Notes under the pieces: model-generated
The model's database searches: none
What the model was told of the DNA's origin: nothing
The model's input: only the letters and a program-made list of their open reading frames with translations
NCBI RefSeq assembly: GCF_001685415.1
Contig: NZ_CP014989.1
Coordinates: forward strand, 1,860,001 to 1,924,000
From: Serinicoccus hydrothermalis
GTDB taxonomy: Bacteria; Actinomycetota; Actinomycetes; Actinomycetales; Dermatophilaceae
Direction of reading: 5' to 3'
DNA length: 64,000 bases
Program-made: the position numbers and the translations under genes
Part shown: positions 35,281-43,663 of the stretch, piece by piece
Position numbering within the stretch: the first letter of the stretch is position 1
How the letters are laid out: each line of letters starts with the position of its first letter

Positions 35281-37185
35281 TCAGCGGCCGGCGTCGGCGA
35301 CGGCGGCCTCGTGCCGTTCCTTCGCCGCCTGCGCCTCGGCGTCGGCCTTGGCCTTGGCCTCCTTGGCCGCCTGCTCCTTCTTCTCCTGCTCCTTCTCCTC
35401 GCGCTCGCGGGCCTTCGCCTCGCGGGCGCGCTGCGCCTCCAGCCCGGGCGGGCCGGCGACCCGCTCCTCGTCGATGGCGACCTCCTCGACCGCCACCCAG
35501 GTGGGTCCGTCGACGGCACCGGTGGGCTCCAGCCCGGCCGCCTCCTGCACCTCGGCGACCGCCTTCGCGGTGATCGGGCCGTAGCTGCCGTCGGCCTCCA
35601 CGCCCACGAGCTCCTGCAGCACCGCGACCGCCCCACCGGCGTAGGGGCTGTCGGCCCGGCCCGAGGTCGCGGCCTCGGCGGCGAGCTCGCCCTCGGGGTC
35701 GCCCTCGACGTCCCGGCTGCCCTCGGCCAGCTCGAGGTCGCGCAGCGCCATCGTCGGGTGCACGGCACGCTCCAGGAAGACCCAGGTCAGCGGCGTGATC
35801 GCGGCGGGCTCGTCACCGCGCCGGCGGGCCTGCTCGGCCAGCACCGGGATGCTCTCCTCGAACTCGGCGAGCGCCTCCGCGGTCTTCGGGCCGAAGTCGC
35901 CGTCCGGCTCGGCCCCCAGCGCCTCCTGGACGGCGACGACGGCCTTGCCGGTGTCGCCCTGGGTGAGGGTGGTCCGCTTGTAGGGGGTGAAGACCGACAC
36001 CTGCCAGTCCTCCGGGACGACCGCCTGGGCCGAGGCCGGCAGGTCCTCCACCTCGAGCCCCTGGGCGGCGGCATACGTCAGGGCGTCGGCGACGCCGGTC
36101 GCGGGGACGTCGTGCTCGGTCTGCCACTCGATGAGCGCCGCGCCCGTCGCGTCGTCCAGGACGCCGGTCGGGTCCAGCCCGAGCACGGTCTGCAGCATCG
36201 AGACGCCCGGGCCGGACCCGCCGGGACGCACGGCCGCGAGCTCGGAGGAGGGTGCGGCGACGGCCGGGTCGGAGCACGCCTCGAAACGCGGGAAGGTGTG
36301 GACGGCGGCGTACTGGTCGGAGACGACGGCGCACGGCCCGAGGTCGGGCTGGGTGACGGCCACCCCGGTCCACCACGAGGTCCGCATCGTCGCGCCGTCC
36401 CAGGTGAAGGTGAAGTGGACGTGGTCGGTGTGCGGGCTCTCACCGACGTAGTGCCGCCACTCGTTGTCGTCCTTCATGAAGACGAGACCGTTCCAGATGA
36501 TGTACTCGATCCCGAAGCGGCGCATCATCTCGCCGTCGTTCTCGGTGAGCCAGGCCACGGCGGCGTCGCCGATGCGACGGTCCTGCGGGTCGTTGGCGTC
36601 GAGGTTCCAGTCCAGGGCGCGCCCGTCGTGGTGCTGGCTCATGTAGTCGATGCAGGCGCGGGCCCCGCTCCAGGCCTCCCGGCCGTAGTGCTCGGAGAGC
36701 AGCATGGCGAAGGCGGTGACGCCGGGGCGGTCGTGCGGATCGCAGGACAGCTGGTCCTGGTAGCCGGTGTCCTCGTCGACCTGCTCCGGGAGGTTCTTGT
36801 TCTCCAGCGGCTCGGGCACGGGGTATGCCGGGTCCGCCGGCAGCGGGGCGAAGGTCGCCGGTCCGGCGGGGGTGCCGCCGTGGCTGAAGCCGGTGCCGCC
36901 GGAGGAGGGGGTGGTGGCGTCGCCGGACCCGTCCGTGCCGGCGCCCTGTCCCTGGTCCACCGTGCCCTGGTCGCCCTGGCCGCCGTCCGCACCGCCCTGG
37001 TCGCCCGCAGGGTCGACCGGTTCGCTGGCGGCTCCCGTCGACCCGGTCGCCGGGTCGGTGCCCTGGTCCTCGCCGTCGGCCAGCGCGGCGAGCGGGCCGG
37101 AGAGCACCAGCCCGCCGGTCAGCATCGAGGCGACCAGGAGCCGTGCCCCACCTCTACGTCGTGCTCCCCCACTGCCTGCCGCCAT
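35281..37185 (-). CDS. Secreted M15-like peptidase with peptidoglycan-binding domains
   Basis: A 634-aa secreted wall protein. A signal peptide (about residues 1-36) and a Gly/Asp/Thr-rich linker lead to a domain with M15-peptidase-like metal ligands: SQHHDGRALDW near 190 and SPHTDHVHF near 250. Peptidoglycan_binding_1-type helical repeats follow (GVSMLQTVLGLDPTGVLDD, VVAVQEALGAEPDGDFGPK, VAVLQELVGVEADGSYGP). The C-terminal 60 residues are a charged Glu/Lys/Ala coiled coil. It probably trims peptide stems or anchors to peptidoglycan; activity is inferred from the ligands only. The start at 37185 gives the clean signal peptide. Confidence 0.82.
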   Translation of the reverse strand: MAAGSGGARRRGGARLLVASMLTGGLVLSGPLAALADGEDQGTDPATGSTGAASEPVDPAGDQGGADGGQGDQGTVDQGQGAGTDGSGDATTPSSGGTGFSHGGTPAGPATFAPLPADPAYPVPEPLENKNLPEQVDEDTGYQDQLSCDPHDRPGVTAFAMLLSEHYGREAWSGARACIDYMSQHHDGRALDWNLDANDPQDRRIGDAAVAWLTENDGEMMRRFGIEYIIWNGLVFMKDDNEWRHYVGESPHTDHVHFTFTWDGATMRTSWWTGVAVTQPDLGPCAVVSDQYAAVHTFPRFEACSDPAVAAPSSELAAVRPGGSGPGVSMLQTVLGLDPTGVLDDATGAALIEWQTEHDVPATGVADALTYAAAQGLEVEDLPASAQAVVPEDWQVSVFTPYKRTTLTQGDTGKAVVAVQEALGAEPDGDFGPKTAEALAEFEESIPVLAEQARRRGDEPAAITPLTWVFLERAVHPTMALRDLELAEGSRDVEGDPEGELAAEAATSGRADSPYAGGAVAVLQELVGVEADGSYGPITAKAVAEVQEAAGLEPTGAVDGPTWVAVEEVAIDEERVAGPPGLEAQRAREAKAREREEKEQEKKEQAAKEAKAKADAEAQAAKERHEAAVADAGR

Positions 37186-37549
37186 GTGCCTGACAACCCC
37201 TTGTTCCACGACGCCGCTGCGTCTCGTCGACTGCCGACCCGCGAGCATCCGTCGTGGACGCCGCGCAGCGCCGAGCGACACCTCCATCAGGTCTCTCGAC
37301 GCTGGTGAGAAGCGTACGTCCAGCACGGGCCGTGCGGTAGCCCCACCTGCGTTTTCTTGACCAAGCCGAAACCTGGGACGTCACAGAAGTCACACGGGTC
37401 ACTCATTTCACACGGCGTCGACGGGCGGCCGTGCCCCGTCCACCCGGGGGTGGTCCGTTCGTCAGGTCCGGCCGCTGGGGTATGGGCTACGTTGCTGTCC
37501 TGGTGCTCACCGCCGAGCTCCGTCGAACCCCGTGAGGAGATCCGAACGC
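37186..37549. other. Divergent promoter region between two wall-protein genes
   Basis: 364 nt without a gene, separating the M15-like gene (minus) from the nucleotidase gene (plus). It contains four tandem TCAC-bearing 9-bp units at 37380-37415. A possible -35 TTGACC lies at 37357-37362. GAGGAG serves the nucleotidase. I see no coding frame. Confidence 0.6.
37380..37415. promoter_or_regulatory. Four tandem 9-bp repeats, MtrA-like response-regulator site
   Basis: The units GTCACAGAA, GTCACACGG, GTCACTCAT and TTCACACGG follow each other without spacing; TCAC is invariant. Direct 9-bp repeats with GTCACA are how I remember MtrA sites in mycobacteria, and MtrA controls wall-hydrolase genes in actinobacteria. 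Both flanking genes encode cell-wall proteins. Confidence 0.55.
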
Positions 37550-40264
37550 ATGTCCCACCGAACCCCTCCCGCACGACGCCGCCTCGTGGCGGTCGGTGCC
37601 GCGGTCGCGCTGGTGAGCGGAGGTGCCGCGGTCGCCACCAGCTCCGCCGCGGCGCCCGGCTCTCCGTTGAAGGCCGCCCCCGAGATCGAGGACCCGAGCG
37701 AGGCGCTCCGGATCTCGGGCACCGACCGCTACGGCACCGCGGCGGAGATCGCCCGCGCCTTCCCGGCCGACGCCACCGACACCGTGGTCGTCGCCTCCGG
37801 GCAGGTCTTCCCGGACGCCCTGAGCGCGCAGCTGCCCGCCTCCTCCGCCGCCGTCGCGGCCGGGCTGGCCAGCCCGGACGTCGACGGCGCCGGCCTCCCG
37901 GTGCCGATGCTCCTCACCAAGCAGGACCAGCTCCCCCAGGCCACCGCCTCCGCCCTGGAGGACCTCGCCCCGAGCCAGATCGTCCTTGTCGGCGGCGACG
38001 TCGCCGTGTCCGACGACGTGGAGGAGGCCCTGGAGGGCTTCGGCGCCGAGGTCACCCGGGTCGCCGGCGCCAACCGCTACGACACCTCCGCGGAGGTGGC
38101 GAGCCTCTTCCCGACCGGCCTGCCGGTGCTCTACCTCGCGACCGGCACCGACTACCCGGACGCGCTGACCGGCGGCGCCCGCGCCGGCCGGGACGGCGCG
38201 CCGATGCTGCTCACCGACCCGGCGCAGCTGCGGCCGAGCACGCTCGAGGCGATCCAGACCCTCCAGCCGGAGTCGGTGGTCGTGCTCGGCGGCTCCGGTG
38301 CCGTTTCCGACGACGTGGTCGAGGCCGTGACCGAGCTCGTCCCGGACACCACGCGGGTCTTCGGGTCCGACCGCTACGGCACCGCCGTGGCCCTCGCCTC
38401 GACCTACGAGTACGACTCCGTGGCCTATCTCGCGAGCGGGCAGGACTACCCCGACGCGCTGACCGGTGGCGCCTTCGCCGCCTACCACGAGGGCCCGCTC
38501 CTGCTCGGCAAGGCCGACGGGGTGCCGACGGCCACCGCGACCGCCCTGGACCAGCTCTCGCCGCAGGGCCTGGTGCTCTTCGGCGGCGAGGGAGCGCTGG
38601 AGAAGGCGCCGGTGGAGGACGCGCTCAACGCGGTGCTGCCCGTCTGGGTCGACGAGCTCGTCGTCCAGATGCTCTCGTTCAACGACTACCACGGGCACAT
38701 CGAGGAGGAGGACGGGACGCTCGACCCCGAGCAGGACCCCGACCAGAACCTCGTCGGGGGCGCCGTCAACCTCACCTCGACGCTCGAGGCGCTGCGCACC
38801 CGCTCCTTCGACGACCAGACCCTGACCGTCGCCGCGGGCGACCTCATCGGTGGCTCCACCTTCGTCTCCGGCCTCTTCCAGGACGAGCCGTCGGTCGAGA
38901 CGCTCGAGGTCGCCGGGCTGGACGTCTCCAGCGTCGGCAACCACGAGTTCGACGAGGGGGTCGAGGAGCTGCTGCGCATGCAGGAGGGCGGATGCCACCC
39001 CGAGCGCGGCTGCTTCGAGGACGAGCCCTACGACGGCGCCGACTTCCAGTGGCTCGCCGCCAACGTCGTGGACAAGGAGTCCGGCGAGTCGATCCTGCCC
39101 GGCACCGAGGTGCGGACCGTCGACGGCGTCGACGTGGGCTTCATCGGCATGACGCTCGAGGACACCCCGACCCTGGTCAGCCCCGGTGGCGTGTCCACCG
39201 TCGACTTCCTGGACGAGGTCGAGACGGCCAACGCCCAGGCGGCCCAGCTGCGCGAGCAGGGCGTCGAGTCGATCGTCGTGCTGCTGCACGAGGGTGGCTA
39301 CCAGACCGGTGGCTACGACGCCTGCGAGGGCATCTCCGGCCCGGTCGTGGAGATCGCGGAGAACCTCGACCCGGCCATCGACGCCGTGGTCACCGGGCAC
39401 ACCCACCAGCCCTACGTCTGCACCATCCCCGACCCGGACGGCGCCGACCGCCTCGTCACGAGCGCCAACCAGTACGGCCGCGTCGTGACCGAGACGGCAC
39501 TGACGATCTCCCGGGAGAGCGGCGACGTGACCCGGGACCGGGCCTACGCCCACAACAACCTGGTGCTGCAGTCGATCGCCGACGACCCGGAGACCGCGAG
39601 CGTCGTGGACAAGTGGGTCGCCCGGGCCGAGGTGCTCGCCGGCGAGGTGGTCGGCACGGTGGCCGAGGACATCACCGGCGACGCCGGCGGTGACCGTGGC
39701 ATCGAGACGCCGATGGCCGACCTCGTGGCCGACTCCATCCTCTGGGGCACCGACGGCGAGGACGAGGGCGGTGCGCAGATCTCGTTCATGAACGTCGGCG
39801 GCGTCCGCGCCAGCCTGCTGGTGGACCAGATCAGCAACGGCGAGGCGCCCGGCGAGGTCACCTACCAGGAGGCCTACAACGTCATGCCGTTCGGCAACCT
39901 CCTGGTGTCGATCGACATGACCGGCGAGCAGGTCAAGGCGGTGCTGGAGCAGCAGTACGTCCCGGACCGCGGGCGCCCCTACCTCGCGCTGGGTGTCTCC
40001 GAGGGCTTCACCTACACCTGGGACGACAGCCAGCCCGAGGGCAGCAAGGTCAGCGACATGCAGCTCGACGGTGTCCCGCTGGAGATGGACGAGACCTACC
40101 GGGTCTCGACCCTGAACTTCCTCCAGCAGGGTGGTGACAGCTTCACCGCGTTCACCGAGGGAACCAACCTGGTCGGCGGCCCCGAGGACCTGGCCAACCT
40201 CGTGGACTACCTCCGGGCCACCCCGGACCTCACCGCTCCCGAGGACCGCGTCGAGGGTCTCTGA
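37550..40264 (+). CDS. Wall-bound 5'-nucleotidase/metallophosphatase with CWB2 repeats
   Basis: A 904-aa secreted enzyme. A signal peptide (about residues 1-36) is followed by three CWB2 wall-binding repeats (about 55-345: ISGTDRYGTAAEIA, VAGANRYDTSAEVA, VFGSDRYGTAVALA). A calcineurin-like metallophosphatase has the ligands NDYHGH, GNHEFDEG and GHTHQPY. A 5'-nucleotidase C-terminal domain completes it (GNLLVSIDMTGEQVKAVLEQQY, NFLQQGGDSF). It should hydrolyse nucleotides or related phosphate esters at the cell surface. GAGGAG lies about ten nt before the ATG at 37550; a GTG 18 nt earlier is less likely. The gene ends in a very strong terminator. Confidence 0.93.
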   Translation: MSHRTPPARRRLVAVGAAVALVSGGAAVATSSAAAPGSPLKAAPEIEDPSEALRISGTDRYGTAAEIARAFPADATDTVVVASGQVFPDALSAQLPASSAAVAAGLASPDVDGAGLPVPMLLTKQDQLPQATASALEDLAPSQIVLVGGDVAVSDDVEEALEGFGAEVTRVAGANRYDTSAEVASLFPTGLPVLYLATGTDYPDALTGGARAGRDGAPMLLTDPAQLRPSTLEAIQTLQPESVVVLGGSGAVSDDVVEAVTELVPDTTRVFGSDRYGTAVALASTYEYDSVAYLASGQDYPDALTGGAFAAYHEGPLLLGKADGVPTATATALDQLSPQGLVLFGGEGALEKAPVEDALNAVLPVWVDELVVQMLSFNDYHGHIEEEDGTLDPEQDPDQNLVGGAVNLTSTLEALRTRSFDDQTLTVAAGDLIGGSTFVSGLFQDEPSVETLEVAGLDVSSVGNHEFDEGVEELLRMQEGGCHPERGCFEDEPYDGADFQWLAANVVDKESGESILPGTEVRTVDGVDVGFIGMTLEDTPTLVSPGGVSTVDFLDEVETANAQAAQLREQGVESIVVLLHEGGYQTGGYDACEGISGPVVEIAENLDPAIDAVVTGHTHQPYVCTIPDPDGADRLVTSANQYGRVVTETALTISRESGDVTRDRAYAHNNLVLQSIADDPETASVVDKWVARAEVLAGEVVGTVAEDITGDAGGDRGIETPMADLVADSILWGTDGEDEGGAQISFMNVGGVRASLLVDQISNGEAPGEVTYQEAYNVMPFGNLLVSIDMTGEQVKAVLEQQYVPDRGRPYLALGVSEGFTYTWDDSQPEGSKVSDMQLDGVPLEMDETYRVSTLNFLQQGGDSFTAFTEGTNLVGGPEDLANLVDYLRATPDLTAPEDRVEGL

Positions 40265-40273
40265 CCCCGGCAC

Positions 40274-40313
40274 GACGAAGGGCCGCCACCCGCACGGGTG
40301 GCGGCCCTTCGTC
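40274..40313 (+). terminator. Strong terminator after nucleotidase gene
   Basis: Perfect 19-nt arms (40274-40292 and 40295-40313) pair with almost no loop (practical loop GCAC). It lies 10 nt beyond the stop codon. The AAGGGCC arm opposite GGCCCTT makes it effective for the opposite direction too. Confidence 0.85.
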
Positions 40314-40330
40314 ATACCTGACCCCGGTGC

Positions 40331-40418
40331 GTCAGCCCTTCTCCGCGCCGGCATTGGCGCCCTGGGTGAAGTAGCGCTGGAAGAAGACGATCGCGGTCGG
40401 GATGGTCATGAGCAGGCC
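40331..40418 (-). pseudogene. Detached 3' end of an ABC sugar permease gene
   Basis: These 88 nt match the last 94 nt of the permease gene at 42776-43663. They differ by a 6-nt deletion and about two substitutions, and encode the same C-terminus (QRYFTQGAN, GAEKG, stop). Homology stops abruptly at 40418, where the AT-rich insertion begins. It is therefore the left remnant of an insertion-site duplication. Confidence 0.85.
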
Positions 40419-40569
40419 CGCCCTGAGTAACGGCACATTGCGGAGGCCGTCACCGGTTCAGAGATTACGCTGCTGCCCCAGTCTTCGCGTCCCTAACAGT
40501 CTTGCCCATGGCGCGGACAACTCAAACCAGATACCTTCTCTGTAAGACATCGCTACAGATCGGGGCCAT

Positions 40570-42168
40570 ATGGATTTCATCATTGAGCACGAGAGCGCCA
40601 TCCGCACTCTCAGTATCGTCGTTGGCGCCCTTGCTGCGATTGCCACACTCATATTCAATGCAGTGTCACTGCGCAACCTGACGACGGAACAAAAGCAATC
40701 CAGCGACTTGTTGCGCAAAGAACACGCTTCACTTATTTCAGTGTGGGTCATAAGTGGACCGCCACACACACTCGTAATCTCAAACAAGTCCAATGTCCCA
40801 GCAGCCCATGTGGCCTGCCGAACATACACGCCGAGCGGAACGCAGAGCTTTTATACTTACACTCGGTCTCTTCCTCCTGGTGAACACCAAATGCCAATCC
40901 GGGCTCAGGAACCACACAGTGTAGATATCTCGTACACCGATCATCGGGGTCAACGCTGGCGCCGCAATAGACATCAAGATCTTGAATTTTTCAACAAATC
41001 ATTCACACTGAGCAGTGGCGTGGACTTGGAGCCAGTTCTGAAGAAAGCCGCTAGGGAGTTCGAAGAAGACTTTGGAGTACGGGCGAGTTACAAGAGGCAC
41101 GATGGAGGCCGTCCGCTAAGGAGCCAGTTCTTGGCTAGCCGGCTCGAACCCGAAGCAGCACTTGACGCCATAGTTGGCGCTGATGACTGGCTCGGAGAAT
41201 TGAAGCAGCACGCCATGCTTAGACCCATATCGCCACCAAGGGCTATATCAGAAGGGGCACCGACCCACCGCTACTGGGAGCGTCTCGCTGCGGATGGCCT
41301 GTACTTCGGGGCACCGATTGCGCTAGACACGATGGTCGCCCATATCAATCGCGACATCGTCGGGGATGTTGAGCATCGGAGTTTGATCGACCTTTTCAAT
41401 TGCGATCACGCAGCCACACGACATAATCAGCCCCGGCGTCTGATCATTGGGGCATATTCAAAGAAAGGAAATCCGGAGCCATTTGTCTTCTGGCCCCTTC
41501 TTCAGAGTTTCGGCATCTCACTTTTTGCGAGAGACGACGCTACTCGGTCCTGGGTCCCTGATGAGAGCGTCTTCGATTCTCTTGCTTTAGAACCTCAGAG
41601 GTTGGCACGCTTCCGCTCTTGGGTTGCACGTACTCCGGAATTGAGCTCTTACAAGTTTGATCAGGATGAGGCGCGCAAAAGGTTTAAGTTTGGTGAATAC
41701 GCGATTCTCATAGATACTGTCTCTGCTCGCCGTCACTACACGCGCCTGCAGGACAACGTCGACATAATCCCGCTAAAGACTGGCTTTGGGGCCGAAACGG
41801 GGATCTTCATGTCTCATGTTTTTTACGCCTCAGAATTCGGTCCAAACAGAACCGTCGCTCAAGACTACTTGCCCCTGATGATGGATGACGAGACGATCTC
41901 CGACATGCTGGGTGACGAACTTCTCATGCCGGTTATTCGTGGAAATCAAGTTGTCATCACGAGTGACGTGGCGCGGGACGTGTGGAGCACGGCGGAGGCG
42001 GCTTCGGCCATGCCCAATGGTCCCTTTGCAGACAAGTTTTGGCAATGGGCGTCCCACTTTATTGCCAACATTATCCGCCAAGAAGAAGGGATTGAAGATG
42101 TCAGAAACAGTTCGAGAAGGGCCCTTGCCGCGTTGGTTCAAGCGGAAAAGGAGGCTTATTCAAAGTAG
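40570..42168 (+). CDS. Membrane-anchored protein with maltose-binding-protein-like domain
   Basis: A 532-aa protein. One membrane helix (residues about 13-33) is followed by a beta-sandwich-like segment (about 55-135: PHTLVISNKSNVPAAHV, SLPPGEHQMPI, SYTDHRGQRWRR). From about 150 to the end it follows the order of ABC solute-binding proteins such as MalE: AAREFEEDFGVRASYK, an ADDWLGELKQHAMLRPI block, FGAPIALDTMVAHINRDIV, FVFWPLLQSFG, FGEYAILIDTV, MPVIRGNQ and FWQWASHFIANII. It lacks a lipobox, so it is not an ordinary transporter subunit; the helix orientation is unclear. It overlaps the next gene by 71 nt. My reading is a tethered ligand sensor; this is inference. Confidence 0.8.
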   Translation: MDFIIEHESAIRTLSIVVGALAAIATLIFNAVSLRNLTTEQKQSSDLLRKEHASLISVWVISGPPHTLVISNKSNVPAAHVACRTYTPSGTQSFYTYTRSLPPGEHQMPIRAQEPHSVDISYTDHRGQRWRRNRHQDLEFFNKSFTLSSGVDLEPVLKKAAREFEEDFGVRASYKRHDGGRPLRSQFLASRLEPEAALDAIVGADDWLGELKQHAMLRPISPPRAISEGAPTHRYWERLAADGLYFGAPIALDTMVAHINRDIVGDVEHRSLIDLFNCDHAATRHNQPRRLIIGAYSKKGNPEPFVFWPLLQSFGISLFARDDATRSWVPDESVFDSLALEPQRLARFRSWVARTPELSSYKFDQDEARKRFKFGEYAILIDTVSARRHYTRLQDNVDIIPLKTGFGAETGIFMSHVFYASEFGPNRTVAQDYLPLMMDDETISDMLGDELLMPVIRGNQVVITSDVARDVWSTAEAASAMPNGPFADKFWQWASHFIANIIRQEEGIEDVRNSSRRALAALVQAEKEAYSK

Positions 42169-42703
42169 CGGAATGCAGCATGTGGATGAGAGGGCTTTCC
42201 AAGCGCGAGTAGCGGAATTCAACGCCTTGAGGGCTGAGATAACGCAGCGCTCGACCGCGCAGTTGACTTGCTTGACGGGAAGTTTGGCGACTGCCGCACT
42301 TGCATTTTCATCGCTGGGCGCTGGGTCTATCTCTACTGCATCTTTAATACCATCCATCATCAGCCCAGCATTCGGTCTGATGTGGGTCGATCATGCTGTG
42401 CAGATATCCAACATCGGGAAGTACATTCGCGAGGACTTGGGAGGGAAGGACGGACTCCCTCTGTCGTGGGAGAGCAGGTCCAATAGGTTTAGAGAGGTTC
42501 CAGGAAAAGTTCTCGAATACGGTCTTCCCGTTGCTTTCAGTTTCTTGCTACCGGCGATAGTATCCATCTTCCTGGGCGTTGGGCTAGTAGCGGAGGGAGG
42601 TGCTTGGTTTGATCGGATAATTGTGGGGCTTGGATTTGTTGCGTCTGGTTTATACACTTTTCTCATGGTAGGCGCAATCCGATCATTTCGAGGTGACACC
42701 TGA
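42098..42703 (+). CDS. Four-TM membrane protein, partner of the MalE-like sensor
   Basis: A 201-aa protein. A basic N-terminus and a helix with FNALRAEITQRSTAQ (41-55) lead into membrane helices at about 55-75, 80-97, 141-163 and 173-195. The loop between helices 2 and 3 contains IGKYIRED and LSWES. It resembles a loose class of small bacterial membrane proteins with N-A-L-R-x-E-I before the first helix and I-x-x-Y-I-R-E after the second, often orphan or next to sensor genes. GAAGAAGGG precedes the ATG at 42098; the in-frame ATG at 42173, just past the upstream stop, is the alternative. A channel or effector role is only a hypothesis. Confidence 0.75.
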   Translation: MSETVREGPLPRWFKRKRRLIQSSGMQHVDERAFQARVAEFNALRAEITQRSTAQLTCLTGSLATAALAFSSLGAGSISTASLIPSIISPAFGLMWVDHAVQISNIGKYIREDLGGKDGLPLSWESRSNRFREVPGKVLEYGLPVAFSFLLPAIVSIFLGVGLVAEGGAWFDRIIVGLGFVASGLYTFLMVGAIRSFRGDT

Positions 42704-42774
42704 TTGGTCGGCGTCAAGTAGGCTGGCCGATCTCCTCACTAGGAGGGCGGGAAGTGGCTCTCGGCCCTTCGAAT

Positions 42775-42868
42775 GTCAGCCCTTCTCCGCGCCGGTGTTG
42801 GCGCCCTGGGTGAAGTAGCGCTGGAAGAAGACGAAGACGATCGCGGTCGGGATGGTCATGAGCAGGCC
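42775..42868. repeat. Right copy of the permease 3'-end repeat
   Basis: The last 94 nt of the intact permease gene, matching 40331-40418 except for 6 extra nt and a few substitutions. Together the copies bracket the AT-rich insertion as imperfect direct repeats. Confidence 0.8.
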
Positions 42869-43663
42869 GGCCATCATCGTGATGGGGTACTGGTTGCCCG
42901 ACCCGAGACCGCCGCTGGTGAGGCTGGCCAGCCCGCGGGTCAGGGTGTAGAGCGAGGAGTCGTTGGTCGCGATGATGAAGTGGCCCAGCTCGTTCCACGA
43001 CCCCTGGAAGGACAGGATCGTCAGCGTGATGAGCGCCGGCCGCGCCATCGGGAGCACGACCGACCAGAACGTGCGGAACGGACCGGCGCCGTCGATCCGG
43101 GCGGCCTCCTCGATCGAGGGCGGGATCTGCTCGAAGAACTGCTTCATGATGAAGACGCCGGCCGCGTCCACCGCCAGCGGCAGGATGAGCGCCGGGTAGG
43201 AGTTGTAGATCCCCAGGTAGTTGATGACGAGGAACTTCGGGATGAGCAGCACGATCCCCGGCACCGCCATGAGCGCGAGCAGCACGGTGAAGACCGTGTC
43301 CCGGCCGAAGAACTTCAGCCGGGCCAGGGCATACCCCGCCATCGAGCAGAAGAGCACCCGCATCGCCGTGACGAAGAGGGTCACGACGACGGAGTTGGTG
43401 AACCACAGCGGGAACTGCGTCTCCAGCAACCGGTTCCAGGCGTCCAGGCTGAACGGGTCCGGGACGAGGGAGAGCGGGTTCTCCACCGCGTCGGAGTTGG
43501 TCTTGAAGGCGGTGACGAGCTGGATGACGAAGGGGTAGATGTAGATGATCGCGAAGGCGGCCAGCGCGGCATACACGAGCATCTTCTTCACCGAGGTGTC
43601 CCGCTCGCCGACGGCGCTCGTGCTCTCGGTCCTCGCCCTGGGCTCCTCCGTGGTCGTGCTCAT
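42776..43663 (-). CDS. ABC sugar permease (MalG type)
   Basis: A 295-aa inner-membrane permease with six helices and the EAA loop (SIEEAARIDGAGPFRTFWSVVLP) that contacts the ATPase. It is the second permease of a carbohydrate importer with the binding protein and MalF-type permease encoded upstream. No ATPase gene is present, as is usual for actinobacterial sugar importers that share MsiK. The ATG at 43663 overlaps the MalF-type stop by 4 nt. The intact 3' end here adjoins the foreign insertion. Confidence 0.92.
   Translation of the reverse strand: MSTTTEEPRARTESTSAVGERDTSVKKMLVYAALAAFAIIYIYPFVIQLVTAFKTNSDAVENPLSLVPDPFSLDAWNRLLETQFPLWFTNSVVVTLFVTAMRVLFCSMAGYALARLKFFGRDTVFTVLLALMAVPGIVLLIPKFLVINYLGIYNSYPALILPLAVDAAGVFIMKQFFEQIPPSIEEAARIDGAGPFRTFWSVVLPMARPALITLTILSFQGSWNELGHFIIATNDSSLYTLTRGLASLTSGGLGSGNQYPITMMAGLLMTIPTAIVFVFFQRYFTQGANTGAEKG

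Larger units (their letters stand above)
40419..42774 (+). mobile_element. AT-rich two-gene insertion at the 3' end of a permease gene
   Basis: Composition changes sharply at both edges: about half G+C by eye, against over 70% outside. Codon use changes likewise (TTT, AAA, ATA, TTA appear), and the genome's common GTATGC/GCATAC hexamer is absent. The edges coincide with two copies of a permease 3' end. It holds two plus-strand genes and no integrase, transposase or tRNA. It was presumably mobilised in trans or is a decayed remnant of a larger element. Confidence 0.8.

Noticed and set aside
40419-42774. Insertion as a classical integrative element or IS
   Set aside because: No integrase, transposase, terminal inverted repeats or tRNA target was found; only the permease 3'-end duplication marks the edges.
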